Of a DNA stretch of 64,000 bases, positions 51,059 through 59,903 are shown piece after piece (the first letter of the stretch is position 1; each line of letters begins with the position of its first letter). The stretch comes from Streptomyces sp. NBC_00376 (GTDB lineage Bacteria; Actinomycetota; Actinomycetes; Streptomycetales; Streptomycetaceae), in the NCBI RefSeq assembly GCF_036077095.1, contig NZ_CP107961.1, forward strand, positions 248,001-312,000, in the 5' to 3' direction. A program made the translations under genes and the position numbers. The notes under the pieces are model-generated. The model was not told the DNA's origin. It saw only the letters and a list, made by a program, of their open reading frames with translations, and did no database searches.

Positions 51059-51802
51059 ATGTCCGACACTCCCAGGCCGGTGGCCCTCGTCACCGGTGGA
51101 TCGCGCGGTATCGGGCGGTCCGTCGTGGAGGTCCTGGCCCGCGACGGATACGACGTGGCCCTGTGCTACCAGTCCCGGACGGAAGCGGCCGAGCTCGCCG
51201 CGAAGGCGGCCCGGGAGCACGGCGCCCGCACGCTGACCGGCCGCGTCGACGTCACCGACCGGGACGGGGTGCGCGCCTTCGTCGCCGAGACCGAGAACAC
51301 CCTCGGCCCGGTCGACACCCTCGTCACCGCCGCCGGAATCGTGCGGGACAGCAACCTGGCCACGCTCACCGACGACGACTGGGACGCCGTGGTGCGCACC
51401 AACCTCGACGGCACGTACAACTTCGCCAGGGCGCTCGTCTTCCCGATGATGAAGCGCCGCCGGGGCACCGTGATCACCCTCTCCTCGGTCGCGGCCCAGG
51501 GGCAGGCCGGCCAGACCAACTACTCGGCCTCCAAGGCCGGGATCATCGGCTTCACCAGGGCCCTTGCCAAGGAGGGCGGCCGGGCCGGGCTGCGCGCCAA
51601 CACCGTGGCCCCCGGCTTCATCCGTACCGACATGACCGGCGGACTCTCCGAGAAGTACGCCAAGGACATGACCAGGAGCATCCCGCTCGGCCGGTTCGGG
51701 GAGCCCGAGGAGGTCGCCGAGCTGGTGGCGTTCCTCGCCTCCGACCGCGCCTCCTACATCACCGGACAGGTCTTCTCCGTCGACGGCGGCCTGGTCGTCT
51801 GA
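51059..51802 (+). CDS. 3-oxoacyl-ACP reductase (SDR, FabG-like)
   Basis: 247 residues. NADPH site [18 protein letters not shown], structural AAGIV, catalytic Ser/Tyr/Lys at [22 protein letters not shown] (S, Y-x-x-x-K). It reduces the beta-keto group of the polyketide. Ends with FSVDGGLVV as in FabG. The presence of a KR without aromatase supports a reduced or polyene chain. Confidence 0.93.
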   Translation: MSDTPRPVALVTGGSRGIGRSVVEVLARDGYDVALCYQSRTEAAELAAKAAREHGARTLTGRVDVTDRDGVRAFVAETENTLGPVDTLVTAAGIVRDSNLATLTDDDWDAVVRTNLDGTYNFARALVFPMMKRRRGTVITLSSVAAQGQAGQTNYSASKAGIIGFTRALAKEGGRAGLRANTVAPGFIRTDMTGGLSEKYAKDMTRSIPLGRFGEPEEVAELVAFLASDRASYITGQVFSVDGGLVV

Positions 51803-51837
51803 CACCCCGGTCCTCCCGTCATCCCAAGGAGTTCGCC

Positions 51838-52554
51838 ATGACCGCCCGCACCACCAAGCCGCCCCGGTTCTACTTCAACCTGCGCAGCCCCTACAACTTC
51901 TTCGCCCTCGCCGACCTGGAGCGCGACCACCCGGAGCTGCTGGACCGCGTCGAATGGCGCCCGTTCTGGGAGCCGGACCCGACCAGCGAGAAGCTCCTCG
52001 CCGAAGCCTCGCCCGGCGCCGAGTTCCCGTTCCACCCGATGTCCCGCGCCAAGCAGTTCTACATCCTGCGCGACGTGCGCAGGCTCGCCGCCGACCGCGG
52101 CCTGGCGCTGACCTGGCCGGTGGACCGCAAGCCCTGGTGGGAGCCGGCCCACCTGACCTGGTTCCTCGCCGAGCGCGAGGGGCTCGGCCGCACCTGGGTC
52201 GAGCGCGCCGGGCGGGCCCGCTGGCTGGAGGGGCGAGACATCTGCGACCCGGACGTGGTGCGCGAACTGGCCGAGGAGATCGGCCTGGACGGTGCGGAGG
52301 TCGCCCAGGTCCCCCACCACCCGCTCGTGCGCGAACAGGGCGTACGGGCACTGCTCGACGTGCACCGCGACGGCGTCTTCGGCGTGCCGTACTTCATCAA
52401 CGGCAGCGAGCCGTACTGGGGCCTGGACCGCGTCACCGACTTCGCGGCGTCCTTCGGCCCCGCCACCGTCCCCGCGCCCACCGCCGCCGAGCCGCCCGCC
52501 GTGCCCGCCGCGGGCCGGACCACCGACATGAGCCACGCGGGAGGCTGCGGATGA
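51838..52554 (+). CDS. DsbA-family / 2-hydroxychromene-2-carboxylate isomerase-like protein
   Basis: 238 residues. RFYFNLRSPYNFFALADLER at the start and GVFGVPYFINGSEPYWGLDRV at the end are the HCCA isomerase/kappa-GST pattern of DsbA-like proteins without CxxC. Homologues in cinnamoyl-lipid/polyene type II PKS clusters have been linked with double-bond isomerisation. Here that would be the ACP-bound polyene; glutathione or mycothiol use is not visible. The stop overlaps the condensation gene (ATGA). Confidence 0.82.
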   Translation: MTARTTKPPRFYFNLRSPYNFFALADLERDHPELLDRVEWRPFWEPDPTSEKLLAEASPGAEFPFHPMSRAKQFYILRDVRRLAADRGLALTWPVDRKPWWEPAHLTWFLAEREGLGRTWVERAGRARWLEGRDICDPDVVRELAEEIGLDGAEVAQVPHHPLVREQGVRALLDVHRDGVFGVPYFINGSEPYWGLDRVTDFAASFGPATVPAPTAAEPPAVPAAGRTTDMSHAGGCG

Positions 52555-54014
52555 CCACCGCGACCGGCACCGACGAGCGTGCCACGGCCGGGGGAACCCT
52601 GCCGCTGACCGCCATCCAGGAAGCGATGTGGACCGCGTACCGCGTCGCACCGGAGAGCGCCTCCTACAACATCGTGATGCCGCTGCTGCTGCGCGGACCC
52701 GTCGACCCGGCCGCCATGGCCGAGGCGGTCACCGCCGTCGGCGACCGGCAGGAGCTGCTGCGCTCCGTATTCACCGAGCAGGACGGCACCCCGGTCCGCA
52801 CCGCCGCCGAACGGGCCCTGGTCCGCATGGAGTCCAGGGACCTCGACGGCATCGACGAGGAGGGCCTGCGACGGGCCGCGGAAGAGGCGGGCGCCCGCCC
52901 CTTCCGCCTGGAGTCCGGCGCCTTCCGGGTCGTGCTGCTGCGCCGCTCCGACGAGGAGTGGGCACTGGTGACCGCCGCCCACCACATCGTCAGCGACTTC
53001 ACCTCGCGCTGGCTGCTCGTCCGCGACCTGCTCGATGCCTACGCGGGCATCTCCACCGGCACCGCTCCGGCCTGGCGGCCCATCCCCGGCTCGTACGCCG
53101 ACCACGCCGCCGAGGAACTGCGCCACATCGCCTCCGAGGCGGGGCGGCGCGGCGCGGACCGGTGGCGCGAGTCGGTCGCCGGGGCGCCCGCCGCGGAGCT
53201 CCCGCTGGACCGGCCGCGACCCGTCGTGCGCTCGCTCCGGGGCGGCACCGTGGTCCGCGTGCTCGCCCCGGCCACCGCTCAGGGGCTCGACGCGGCGGCC
53301 GACGACGCGGGCGTCACCCCGTTCGCGTATCTGCTCGGCGTCTTCCAGGCACTCACCCACCGCTGGACCGGCCAGGAGGAATTCGTCCTCGGGGTGCCCG
53401 CGACCAGCCGGATGGGCAAGGCACAGCGGGACGTGATCGGCTGCTTCCTCAACACCATGCCGGTACGGGCCGAGTTCGACGCCACCAGCACCTTCCGGGG
53501 CACCGCCGCGCTGGCCGGCGAGCGGGTGATGCGGGGCATGGTCAATGTCCGCTACCCGTGCGCCCTGGCCTTCGCGCAGGCCACCGTCTTCCGTACCGCG
53601 CTGTTCCTGGTCCAGATGGACCGGATGGACCCGCCGGTGCCCAATGTCCCGCCGGGGCAGGTCATCGGCCCGTCCGTCGCGTACAAGGGGCTGGACATCG
53701 CCCTCATCGACGTCCCGCAACAGGAGGGCCAGCTGGACCTGCTGCTGCGCATCGAGCAGACCCCCGACGGTGTCACCGCCGTCTTCTCGTACGACACCGA
53801 TCTGCTCGACCGCGCCACGGTCGAGCGGTTCGCGGACGGCTACGAGCGGATGCTCGCCGCGGCCGTCGCCGACCCGGGCACCCGGATCGCCGACGTGGAA
53901 CTGGCCGGACAGGACGAGACGGCCGCACTGCTCGCCCTCGGCTCCACCTCATTCGACGACGTCGCCGACTTCGACGACTTCGAATCCTTCGAGAACTCCT
54001 GGGAACACCGATGA
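52551..54014 (+). CDS. Free-standing condensation-domain enzyme
   Basis: 487 residues. The NRPS C-domain motif is TAAHHIVSDFTSRW (HHxxxD at 144-149; final G replaced by F); other core motifs: TAIQEAMWTAYRVAPESASYNI, IGCFLNTMPVRAEF. With no A or T domains attached it should join an ACP-bound acyl chain to an amine such as Dap or (halo)Trp. The C-terminus is acidic and low-complexity (SFDDVADFDDFESFENSW). Confidence 0.88.
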   Translation: MTTATGTDERATAGGTLPLTAIQEAMWTAYRVAPESASYNIVMPLLLRGPVDPAAMAEAVTAVGDRQELLRSVFTEQDGTPVRTAAERALVRMESRDLDGIDEEGLRRAAEEAGARPFRLESGAFRVVLLRRSDEEWALVTAAHHIVSDFTSRWLLVRDLLDAYAGISTGTAPAWRPIPGSYADHAAEELRHIASEAGRRGADRWRESVAGAPAAELPLDRPRPVVRSLRGGTVVRVLAPATAQGLDAAADDAGVTPFAYLLGVFQALTHRWTGQEEFVLGVPATSRMGKAQRDVIGCFLNTMPVRAEFDATSTFRGTAALAGERVMRGMVNVRYPCALAFAQATVFRTALFLVQMDRMDPPVPNVPPGQVIGPSVAYKGLDIALIDVPQQEGQLDLLLRIEQTPDGVTAVFSYDTDLLDRATVERFADGYERMLAAAVADPGTRIADVELAGQDETAALLALGSTSFDDVADFDDFESFENSWEHR

Positions 54015-55186
54015 CCATGCGCATCGCGATCGTGGGTGCGGGACTCGGCGGTCTGACGGCCGCCGCCGCACTGCACCACCGGGGCCTGGACGTCCAGGTC
54101 TACGAGCGGGGGGAGGAGCTGCGCGAGCAGGGCGTCGGCATGCACCTCGGCCCCAACGGCACCAGGCTGCTCCAACGCCTCGGCCTCGGGCCGGAGTTGG
54201 AGCGCTGCGCGGTGCGCCCCGAGGCCCTGGAGGTCCGGGCCTTCCACAACGGCGCCACCGTGGCCCGCCAGGAGATGGGCGGGGCGTGGCAGGAGCGGTT
54301 CCGCGCCCCGTACTACACCGTGCACCGCGGTGACCTGCACCGGATGCTGTCCTCGCGGGTCCCCGCCGATCGGGTGCACACCGGCAAGGAGCTGGTCCGG
54401 TACGAGGAGACCGTGTACGGGGTCGTCCTGCACTTCGCGGACGGCACCGACGCCCACGCCGACGTGCTGATCGGCGCGGACGGCGTGCACTCGGCGGTCC
54501 GCCGCGCGGTCGCGGGCGCCGACACCCCGGTCTACTCCGGCAACAGCGCCCTGCGCGGTGTGGTCGACGCCGCCGACCTGCCGGACCTGGACCCCGCGCT
54601 GATGTACATGTACGCGGGCCCCTCCGCGCGCGTCCTGCTCTACCCGGTCACCGGGGGCCGGCAGTTCACCTACGTCGTGGTGACCCCGGCCGCCGAGGGC
54701 GCCGCCGAGTCGTGGACCAGCGCGGGCGACCGCACCGACCTGGACGCCGTCCTGACGGGCTGGGACCCGGCCGTGCGCGCGCTCGCCGACGCGGCGGGCG
54801 AGGTGCGCCGCTGGGCACTGTACGACCGCGAGCCGCTGGAGCGGTGGAGCACCACCCGCACCACCCTGCTCGGCGACGCGGCCCACCCGATGCTCCCGCA
54901 CCACGGACAGGGCGCCAACCAGGCCGTGGAGGACGCCGTGGCGCTCGCCGTCTGCCTCGAAGGGGCGGCACCCGGCGCGGACGGAGTCGCCGCCGCACTG
55001 CGCCGCTACGAGGCGGCGCGCCGGCCGCACACCACCCGCGTGCAGCTCGGCTCCCGGACCGGGCAGCAGCCGAAGGACGCCGCCGCGCAGCGCCGCATCG
55101 ACGCCGAGAGCGTCGACTGGGTCCTCGACCACGACGTCGAGGCGGCCCTCGGCGGGGCGCGGGACCGTCTTCCCCAGGCGGTCTGA
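54011..55186 (+). CDS. FAD-dependent monooxygenase (salicylate-hydroxylase-like)
   Basis: 391 residues. IAIVGAGLGGLTAAAALHHRGLDVQVYERG, ADVLIGADGVHSAVRRAV and TLLGDAAHPMLPHHGQGANQAVEDAVAL are the three group A flavoprotein motifs. It is a class A aromatic hydroxylase or epoxidase; candidate substrates are anthranilate, chlorotryptophan or the polyketide. It is the last gene of the operon, ahead of the terminator. Confidence 0.9.
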   Translation: MTMRIAIVGAGLGGLTAAAALHHRGLDVQVYERGEELREQGVGMHLGPNGTRLLQRLGLGPELERCAVRPEALEVRAFHNGATVARQEMGGAWQERFRAPYYTVHRGDLHRMLSSRVPADRVHTGKELVRYEETVYGVVLHFADGTDAHADVLIGADGVHSAVRRAVAGADTPVYSGNSALRGVVDAADLPDLDPALMYMYAGPSARVLLYPVTGGRQFTYVVVTPAAEGAAESWTSAGDRTDLDAVLTGWDPAVRALADAAGEVRRWALYDREPLERWSTTRTTLLGDAAHPMLPHHGQGANQAVEDAVALAVCLEGAAPGADGVAAALRRYEAARRPHTTRVQLGSRTGQQPKDAAAQRRIDAESVDWVLDHDVEAALGGARDRLPQAV

Positions 55187-55215
55187 CGCACCGTCCGGTG
55201 GCCTTCCACCGAACC

Positions 55216-55252
55216 AGGGACCCCTGGCGCTCTCCCCGCGCCAGGGGTCCCT
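55216..55252 (+). terminator. Strong terminator at the end of the cluster
   Basis: Perfect 15-bp stem AGGGACCCCTGGCGC / GCGCCAGGGGTCCCT and a TCTCCCC loop, 30 bases after the last stop. Confidence 0.8.
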
Positions 55253-55348
55253 CGCGTCTTGGCCCCGTTCTCCCGAAGCGGCCGCGAAGCATCGTCGGGG
55301 TCGGCTTCAGGTCGCACAAGAGCAACTGGCTGTGGTGCAGGCTGGGCC

Positions 55349-56731
55349 GGGTGTGTCAATTTAACGGCTGATCTTGGTTGTTGAGGTTCAGTTGTTGGCC
55401 GGGGTGAGCCGGCCCTCGAAGGTGATCTGGAACGCGTTGAGGGGTGCCTCCCAGCGCATGGCCCACCTCTTGCGGCCCTTCCCCGTCGGGTCCAGGCTCA
55501 TCAGCGCCATGTAGACGCACTTGAGGGCGGCGGCCTCGTTGGGGAAGTGTCCGCGGGCCCGTACGGCCTTGCGTATGCGGGCGTTCACGGACTCGATCGC
55601 GTTCGTCGAGCAGGTGGCCTTTCGGATCTCGACGTCAAAGGAGAGGAAGGGCACGAACTCGGCCCAGGCGTTCTCCCACAGCTTGATGATCGCCGGATAC
55701 TTCCGGCCCCAGGCTTCCTGGAACTCCCCGAACCGCTCTGCCGCCGCGTCTTCGTTGGGTGCGGTGCAGACGGGCTCGAGGGCCTTGGCGACCTTGTCCC
55801 GGTCCTGGCGGGCCGCGTGACGGAAGCTGTTGCGCAGGAGGTGAACCACGCAGGTCTGGACAATCGTTCGAGGCCAAACGGCCTCCACCGCCTCGGGCAG
55901 GCCCTTGAGGCCATCGCAGAGGAGCATGAGCACATCGTCCAGGCCGCGGTTCTTCAGCCCGGTGAACACGTGCAGCCAGCACTCGGCGCCCTCACCACCG
56001 TCGCCGGCCCAGATCCCCAGGATGTCCCGGGTGCCTTCGACGGTCACCGCCATCACGACGTAGACCGGCCGGTTCGCGACCTGCCCATCCCTGATCTCGA
56101 CGTTGATGGCGTCCACGAACAGAACCGGATGGACACGGTCGAGTGGCCGGTTCTGCCATTCGGTCATCCCCTCCATCACCTTGTCGGTGATCGTGGAGAT
56201 GGTCTGCTTGGACACCTCCGCCCCGTGGACCTCGGCCAGGTGCGCGGAGATCTCCCCGTGGGTGAGGCCCTTCGCGGACAGGGAGAGCACCCTTTCGTCC
56301 ACGCCGGACAGGCGGCGCTGCCGCCTCTTGACGATCTGCGGCTCGAAGCTGCCGGCGGTGTCCCGGGGCACCCTGACCTCGACCGGGCCGACGTCGGTCA
56401 GCACGGTTTTCGCACGAGTTCCGTTGCGGCTGTCGCCGCTGTTCTTCCCGGCCGGATCGTGCTTTTCGTAGCCAACATGGTCGGTGATCTCGCCCTCCAG
56501 GGCCGACTCCACCACCCGCTTGGTCAGCTGCTGCAGCAGCCCACCCTCACCGGTCAGCTGCAGGCCCTCGTTGCGGGCTCGGTCGACCAGCATCGCGACG
56601 AGCCGTTCGTCCGATGCGGCCGACGGCACCGCACCACCGCCCGGCTCCTCGACGGACTCGTGCTCGATCCTTGTCCCGCTAACCTGGCGTCTCTCCTTGA
56701 TCAGCAGATCCGCCGTTGATTAGACACTCCC
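55349..56731 (-). mobile_element. IS256-family insertion sequence
   Basis: Outer ends are GGGTGTGTCAATTTAACGG at left and, read inward from the right, GGGAGTGTCTAATCAACGG; matched over ~25 bases with ~5 mismatches, the inner 21-mers agree at 17/21. It encloses one complete transposase. No matching target duplication was seen next to either end, so flanks have probably rearranged or the exact end is off by a few bases. It is 100 bases from the BGC terminator. Confidence 0.75.
55388..56629 (-). CDS. IS256-family transposase (DDE, Mut-type)
   Basis: 413 residues. Mutator/IS256 pattern: LVDRARNEGLQLTGEGGLLQQLTKRVVESALEGEITDHVGYEKHD, PVLFVDAINVEIRDGQVANRPVYVVMAVTVEGTRDILGIW (first D), LLCDGLKGLPEAVEAVWPRTIVQTCVVHLLRNSFRHA (second D), TNAIESVNARIRKAVRARGHFPNEAAALK (E). 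Length and motifs are full, so the element is probably functional. Confidence 0.95.
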   Translation of the reverse strand: MPSAASDERLVAMLVDRARNEGLQLTGEGGLLQQLTKRVVESALEGEITDHVGYEKHDPAGKNSGDSRNGTRAKTVLTDVGPVEVRVPRDTAGSFEPQIVKRRQRRLSGVDERVLSLSAKGLTHGEISAHLAEVHGAEVSKQTISTITDKVMEGMTEWQNRPLDRVHPVLFVDAINVEIRDGQVANRPVYVVMAVTVEGTRDILGIWAGDGGEGAECWLHVFTGLKNRGLDDVLMLLCDGLKGLPEAVEAVWPRTIVQTCVVHLLRNSFRHAARQDRDKVAKALEPVCTAPNEDAAAERFGEFQEAWGRKYPAIIKLWENAWAEFVPFLSFDVEIRKATCSTNAIESVNARIRKAVRARGHFPNEAAALKCVYMALMSLDPTGKGRKRWAMRWEAPLNAFQITFEGRLTPANN

Positions 56732-56732
56732 T

Positions 56733-56825
56733 GCCTTGGCCCACCGACGCGCCAGCGTGCTATGGGCCCTCCTGCGCGACCACCGGGTCTTCACCCCCGC
56801 TCCACCGCTCGCACAGGTGGCTTGA
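56733..56825 (+). pseudogene. IS110-family transposase C-terminal remnant
   Basis: ALAHRRASVLWALLRDHRVFTP... then stop resembles the end of IS110-type transposases (ALARRRVNVLWALLRD). Only 30 residues survive, starting at the right end of the IS256 element, which seems to have truncated it. Confidence 0.6.
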
Positions 56826-56945
56826 CTTCGTCATTGAAACTCCTGGTGGAAGCGGGCGATCTTGGTCGAGAACTCGTCTACCAGGGAGCTTCGTCGTTCC
56901 GCAGAACCGTCCAACACGCGGCCAGCACCGTCAGGTTGGAAAAGG

Positions 56946-57058
56946 CTCACTGGCCGGTAATGCCCTGGGCGAGCATCCAGCGGGCCGCGTCGTCGCGCAG
57001 GCGGACAAGAGTGGATGAGGTCGGCGTCGTCGGCACGGCGGAAGTGCAGATCATTCAC
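56946..57058 (-). pseudogene. GNAT acetyltransferase remnant with frameshift
   Basis: From GTG 57058 the frame reads NDLHFRRADDADLIH, then after a one-base shift near 57010 LVRLRDDAARWMLAQGITGQ and stop. The text is that of small GNAT proteins (RRA..D...LRD.AARWL...GI.QW) but the acetyl-CoA part is missing. It is a decayed gene inside the mobile junction (56826-57170 has no other gene). Confidence 0.6.
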
Positions 57059-57173
57059 GTGGCGATCCTCGCACGGGCAGCCGAGGCGCTGCCGATGCCG
57101 CCGGCTGGACCGGCGCCGCGCCGTGTCGCTCCCCCGCCCTGCCGAAGAGCGCGACACGGACGGCGCCGCACCG

Positions 57174-57941
57174 TCAGGCGTTGGGGTCGAACGAGATGCC
57201 GGCCGGCTTCGCCTTCGCCAGGTGGGCGCTGAAGTTGCCGTCCTTGAGACCGAAGACTGCTTTCCCGAAATCGGCCTGGCTCAGCTTGTCGCGGAGGCCC
57301 GCCGGGTAGCCGTTCCAGCCGACGAGGCTGGGGTACTGCCAGCTGTGTTCGTGATTCTCCGGCGGCTCGTCGTTGGTGTTAGCGGGACGGAAGCAGTGCG
57401 TGCTCAGGCCGTCCTTGTGGTAGACGATCTTGGGGTGTGTACCGTCCCACCGGATCTGGTCGCGGCCGTAGATGTTGAAGTTTCCGTGAGCGGAAGTGGA
57501 GACGTACTGGGCCTGGTTGTTCTGCACCCAGACGACGATGTGTTCCCAGTCATGACGGTGCCCGCCCAGCCCGCTGCCCGCCACGGCCTGGTCCTTCTCG
57601 AAATAGAGGCCGTAGATGATCGCGCACCAACCGTTGTTGCACGTGTAGCGGGCGTACCCATTGGTGTTGTCCAGGTCCCCTGCGTCACGACACTGTCCGT
57701 TGAGCGCACCGCTCGGGTTGAGGCCGGGGGCAATCGTCCCGTCGGATCCGATGGCGGCAGTGGGGTAGCAGCCGTCCGTGTCGTAGTCGAGAGCCGGCTG
57801 GAACGTCTGCTCCAGCACTTCCGCGGCAGCGGGCAGGGCCGAGGGCGGAGCAGCGAAGGCGCCGCCCGGGAAAGCGATGACGAGCGCGAGTGCGCTGCCC
57901 AGGGTCAGCGACACTCTTCGAATGCGCGAACTCGTGTTCAA
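57174..57941 (-). CDS. NPP1/NLP-family secreted protein (necrosis-inducing-like)
   Basis: 255 residues from ATG 57941. Signal peptide RRVSLTLGSALALVIAFPGGAFA. The NLP heptapeptide is GHRHDWE (GLGGHRHDWEHIVVWV), the metal-binding motif; other parts: LDYDTDGCYPTAAIG, CNNGWCAIIYGLYFEKDQ (Cys pair). NLPs bind plant membrane glycosyl-inositol-phosphoceramides and permeabilise them; bacterial members exist mainly in plant-associated or soil taxa. Secreted lone gene. Actual toxicity cannot be inferred. Confidence 0.9.
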   Translation of the reverse strand: MNTSSRIRRVSLTLGSALALVIAFPGGAFAAPPSALPAAAEVLEQTFQPALDYDTDGCYPTAAIGSDGTIAPGLNPSGALNGQCRDAGDLDNTNGYARYTCNNGWCAIIYGLYFEKDQAVAGSGLGGHRHDWEHIVVWVQNNQAQYVSTSAHGNFNIYGRDQIRWDGTHPKIVYHKDGLSTHCFRPANTNDEPPENHEHSWQYPSLVGWNGYPAGLRDKLSQADFGKAVFGLKDGNFSAHLAKAKPAGISFDPNA

Positions 57942-58082
57942 CTGCGTCCTCCTGATGGGCCGCGGCGTGGGGCACGCGACGGGATTGGCATGCCCATATC
58001 ATATCCCTGGAACCGCCATCTTCTCCGCGCTGAAAGGAGGTTGCCGGACGTGCGTACGCCCACGGGGACGAGCACTGCGGCG

Positions 58083-58120
58083 GCGGGGCAGCGGCCAGGT
58101 CCGCCTGGCCGCTGCCCCGC
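58083..58120. terminator. Strong hairpin upstream of NLP / downstream of caspase gene
   Basis: A 17-bp perfect stem GCGGGGCAGCGGCCAGG with TCCG loop; it stands ~190 bases past the caspase stop and before the NLP promoter. Region 57942-58309 otherwise has no gene. Confidence 0.75.
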
Positions 58121-58309
58121 TTCCGCGTACCGGCACCCCACCACCGGCCCGCCATCCGCTCGTGCAGGTGACGTGACCTCAAGTGCCAAGTGGCGGCCCG
58201 TGAAGCGCAAGTCGCGCCTCACGCGGGGAGCACCCGCATGGTTCGACATCCCGGTGCATCCGCGATGCCGGGTAGTCCAAGCCCGTCAGCGTCTGCCGCA
58301 TCTCCCAGT

Positions 58310-59893
58310 TCAATGCTTGGACAGCACGAATGATGTCCGCGCCTTGCCAAAGCCTGGTGCTGTCGCCTCCGCTAGAAAGGTGCCGAAGCCTGCGTACCCT
58401 TCCGGAGGCGTTGCACACTGCGGAGCACTTGGCCTGCGGTTCCACTCCACGGTGTACGTGACGTCGCCGTGGGCGGGCGCTAGGAAGAGCTGACTGCCAG
58501 CATCTCTGGGGCAGTCGGCAGAGGACCAATAGACGTCGGCGCTGTTGGCCGACGTGAGAGTCAGTACCGTCTTCGTAGGCCCGAGATCGACCTTGCAATC
58601 GCTGCCGCTGATGTTCTTCGCGGTCAGCAGCAGGGTGGGGGTGTCATCGGGTCCGTATGCGTTGAGAAGGCTGCGCACGGTCAACTCGGCAGCGCTCGGA
58701 GTGCAGTTGGGCAGCGCGGAGTTGGACGCGCTGGGCTCCCCTGATCCTGAACTGTTCTTGTCCTTCTTGCTGTTCGTGCTGGAAGGCCGCGCCCCGGAGG
58801 AGCTGGGCGTGAGCGAGGTCTCCGATCCGGGCTTGTTCGACTTCGCGTCACCGCCCTTGCCATCGCCGTTGTAGGTGGCCGCGGCCCAGGCCGCGACGCC
58901 GAGCAGGCCGAGCAGGGTTAGCGCGGAGCACACCCGTCGGCCCAGCCGAACACCGTGCTGCGGATGCGCCGGTCGGGGAGTGCCAGCCTCGACACCCATC
59001 CCGGCGCTCGCATACGCCGTCGTATCGGCGTCCCTTCCCGCTGTGGAGGGCTCACGGATCACGGCGGAGGGCTCACGGACACGCCCCGACCGCCCGCTCG
59101 GCGACGGCAGGAAGAGAAAACCGTCGGACGGGATGTCGGTCACGACCCGCAGGGACTGCGGCTGCCCGCTCTTGCGGTACCTGCGGTGCAACTCGGTCAT
59201 CCGGTCCTGGACGGCGTCCTGGAACCGACCGAGGGGTAGCGCGGCGGCACCGGGATTCGCGGCGATGACGTCGGATACCGACCGGGAGAAGATGCTGAAC
59301 GAATCGCCGGGCCGGACCCCGGTGACAGGGTTGATGGGGGATTCGTGCGGGCGCACGAACAGCGCGTACTGTCCCGGCGAGCAGGCGTACATGTACGCCA
59401 CCTTGCGGCGCAGCGCGGCGCTGATCTTCTGTCGGCTCCACTGCTTGACACTCGCGACGCCCATCGAGTCCTGATCGATGCCCTCCCGGCAGGCGTCGAT
59501 CAGGAAGACCACGTGCTCGGCAGGCGTCTCGTCGAGGTGCCCACGCCAGTCGATCGCCACGCACCCCGACTCGAAGGGATGCGTGTCCTCGTCGATGTCC
59601 TCAGGTACGAGGTAGTCGCGACCCTTGACATGCACGCCGTGCCCACTCAGCAGGATGAGCAAGGTGTCGCCCGGGCGGGCGCGCCTGAGGAAGCCGGCCA
59701 CCCGGGCGTTCACGTAGTTCGCCGAAACCTGCTTGCCGCCTTCGCGCCCGGCCAGGACCTGCACGTCGTCGAAACCACGGTCTTCGAGCGCCGATCCGAG
59801 CCGGGCGAGGTCGGCTGGGATGAAGGGGAGGGGCGGCACACCGCGCATCTCGTAGTCGCTGGCCCCTATGAGTAGGGCTCTGTGACGTGCCAT
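58310..59893 (-). CDS. Caspase-like (peptidase C14) membrane protein
   Basis: 527 residues from ATG 59893. Caspase fold: HRALLIGASDYEMRG, His85 (LLSGHGVHVKGRDYLVPED) and Cys135 (VVFLIDACREGID). Residues 270-310 are a disordered linker; one transmembrane helix at ~321-341; then a Ser/Lys-rich linker and an extracellular DUF4232-like domain (SAAELTVRSLLNAYGPDDTPTLLLTAKNISG ... DVTYTVEWN). The protease is thus cytosolic and anchored. It follows the Trypco1 gene by 10 bases. Bacterial caspases take part in programmed-death and defence modules. Confidence 0.9.
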   Translation of the reverse strand: MARHRALLIGASDYEMRGVPPLPFIPADLARLGSALEDRGFDDVQVLAGREGGKQVSANYVNARVAGFLRRARPGDTLLILLSGHGVHVKGRDYLVPEDIDEDTHPFESGCVAIDWRGHLDETPAEHVVFLIDACREGIDQDSMGVASVKQWSRQKISAALRRKVAYMYACSPGQYALFVRPHESPINPVTGVRPGDSFSIFSRSVSDVIAANPGAAALPLGRFQDAVQDRMTELHRRYRKSGQPQSLRVVTDIPSDGFLFLPSPSGRSGRVREPSAVIREPSTAGRDADTTAYASAGMGVEAGTPRPAHPQHGVRLGRRVCSALTLLGLLGVAAWAAATYNGDGKGGDAKSNKPGSETSLTPSSSGARPSSTNSKKDKNSSGSGEPSASNSALPNCTPSAAELTVRSLLNAYGPDDTPTLLLTAKNISGSDCKVDLGPTKTVLTLTSANSADVYWSSADCPRDAGSQLFLAPAHGDVTYTVEWNRRPSAPQCATPPEGYAGFGTFLAEATAPGFGKARTSFVLSKH

Positions 59894-59903
59894 CACACGC
59901 CGG

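Noticed and set aside
55345..56735. Target-site duplication around the IS256 element
   Set aside because: Flanking 8-9-mers on both sides do not match at any of the plausible ends tried.
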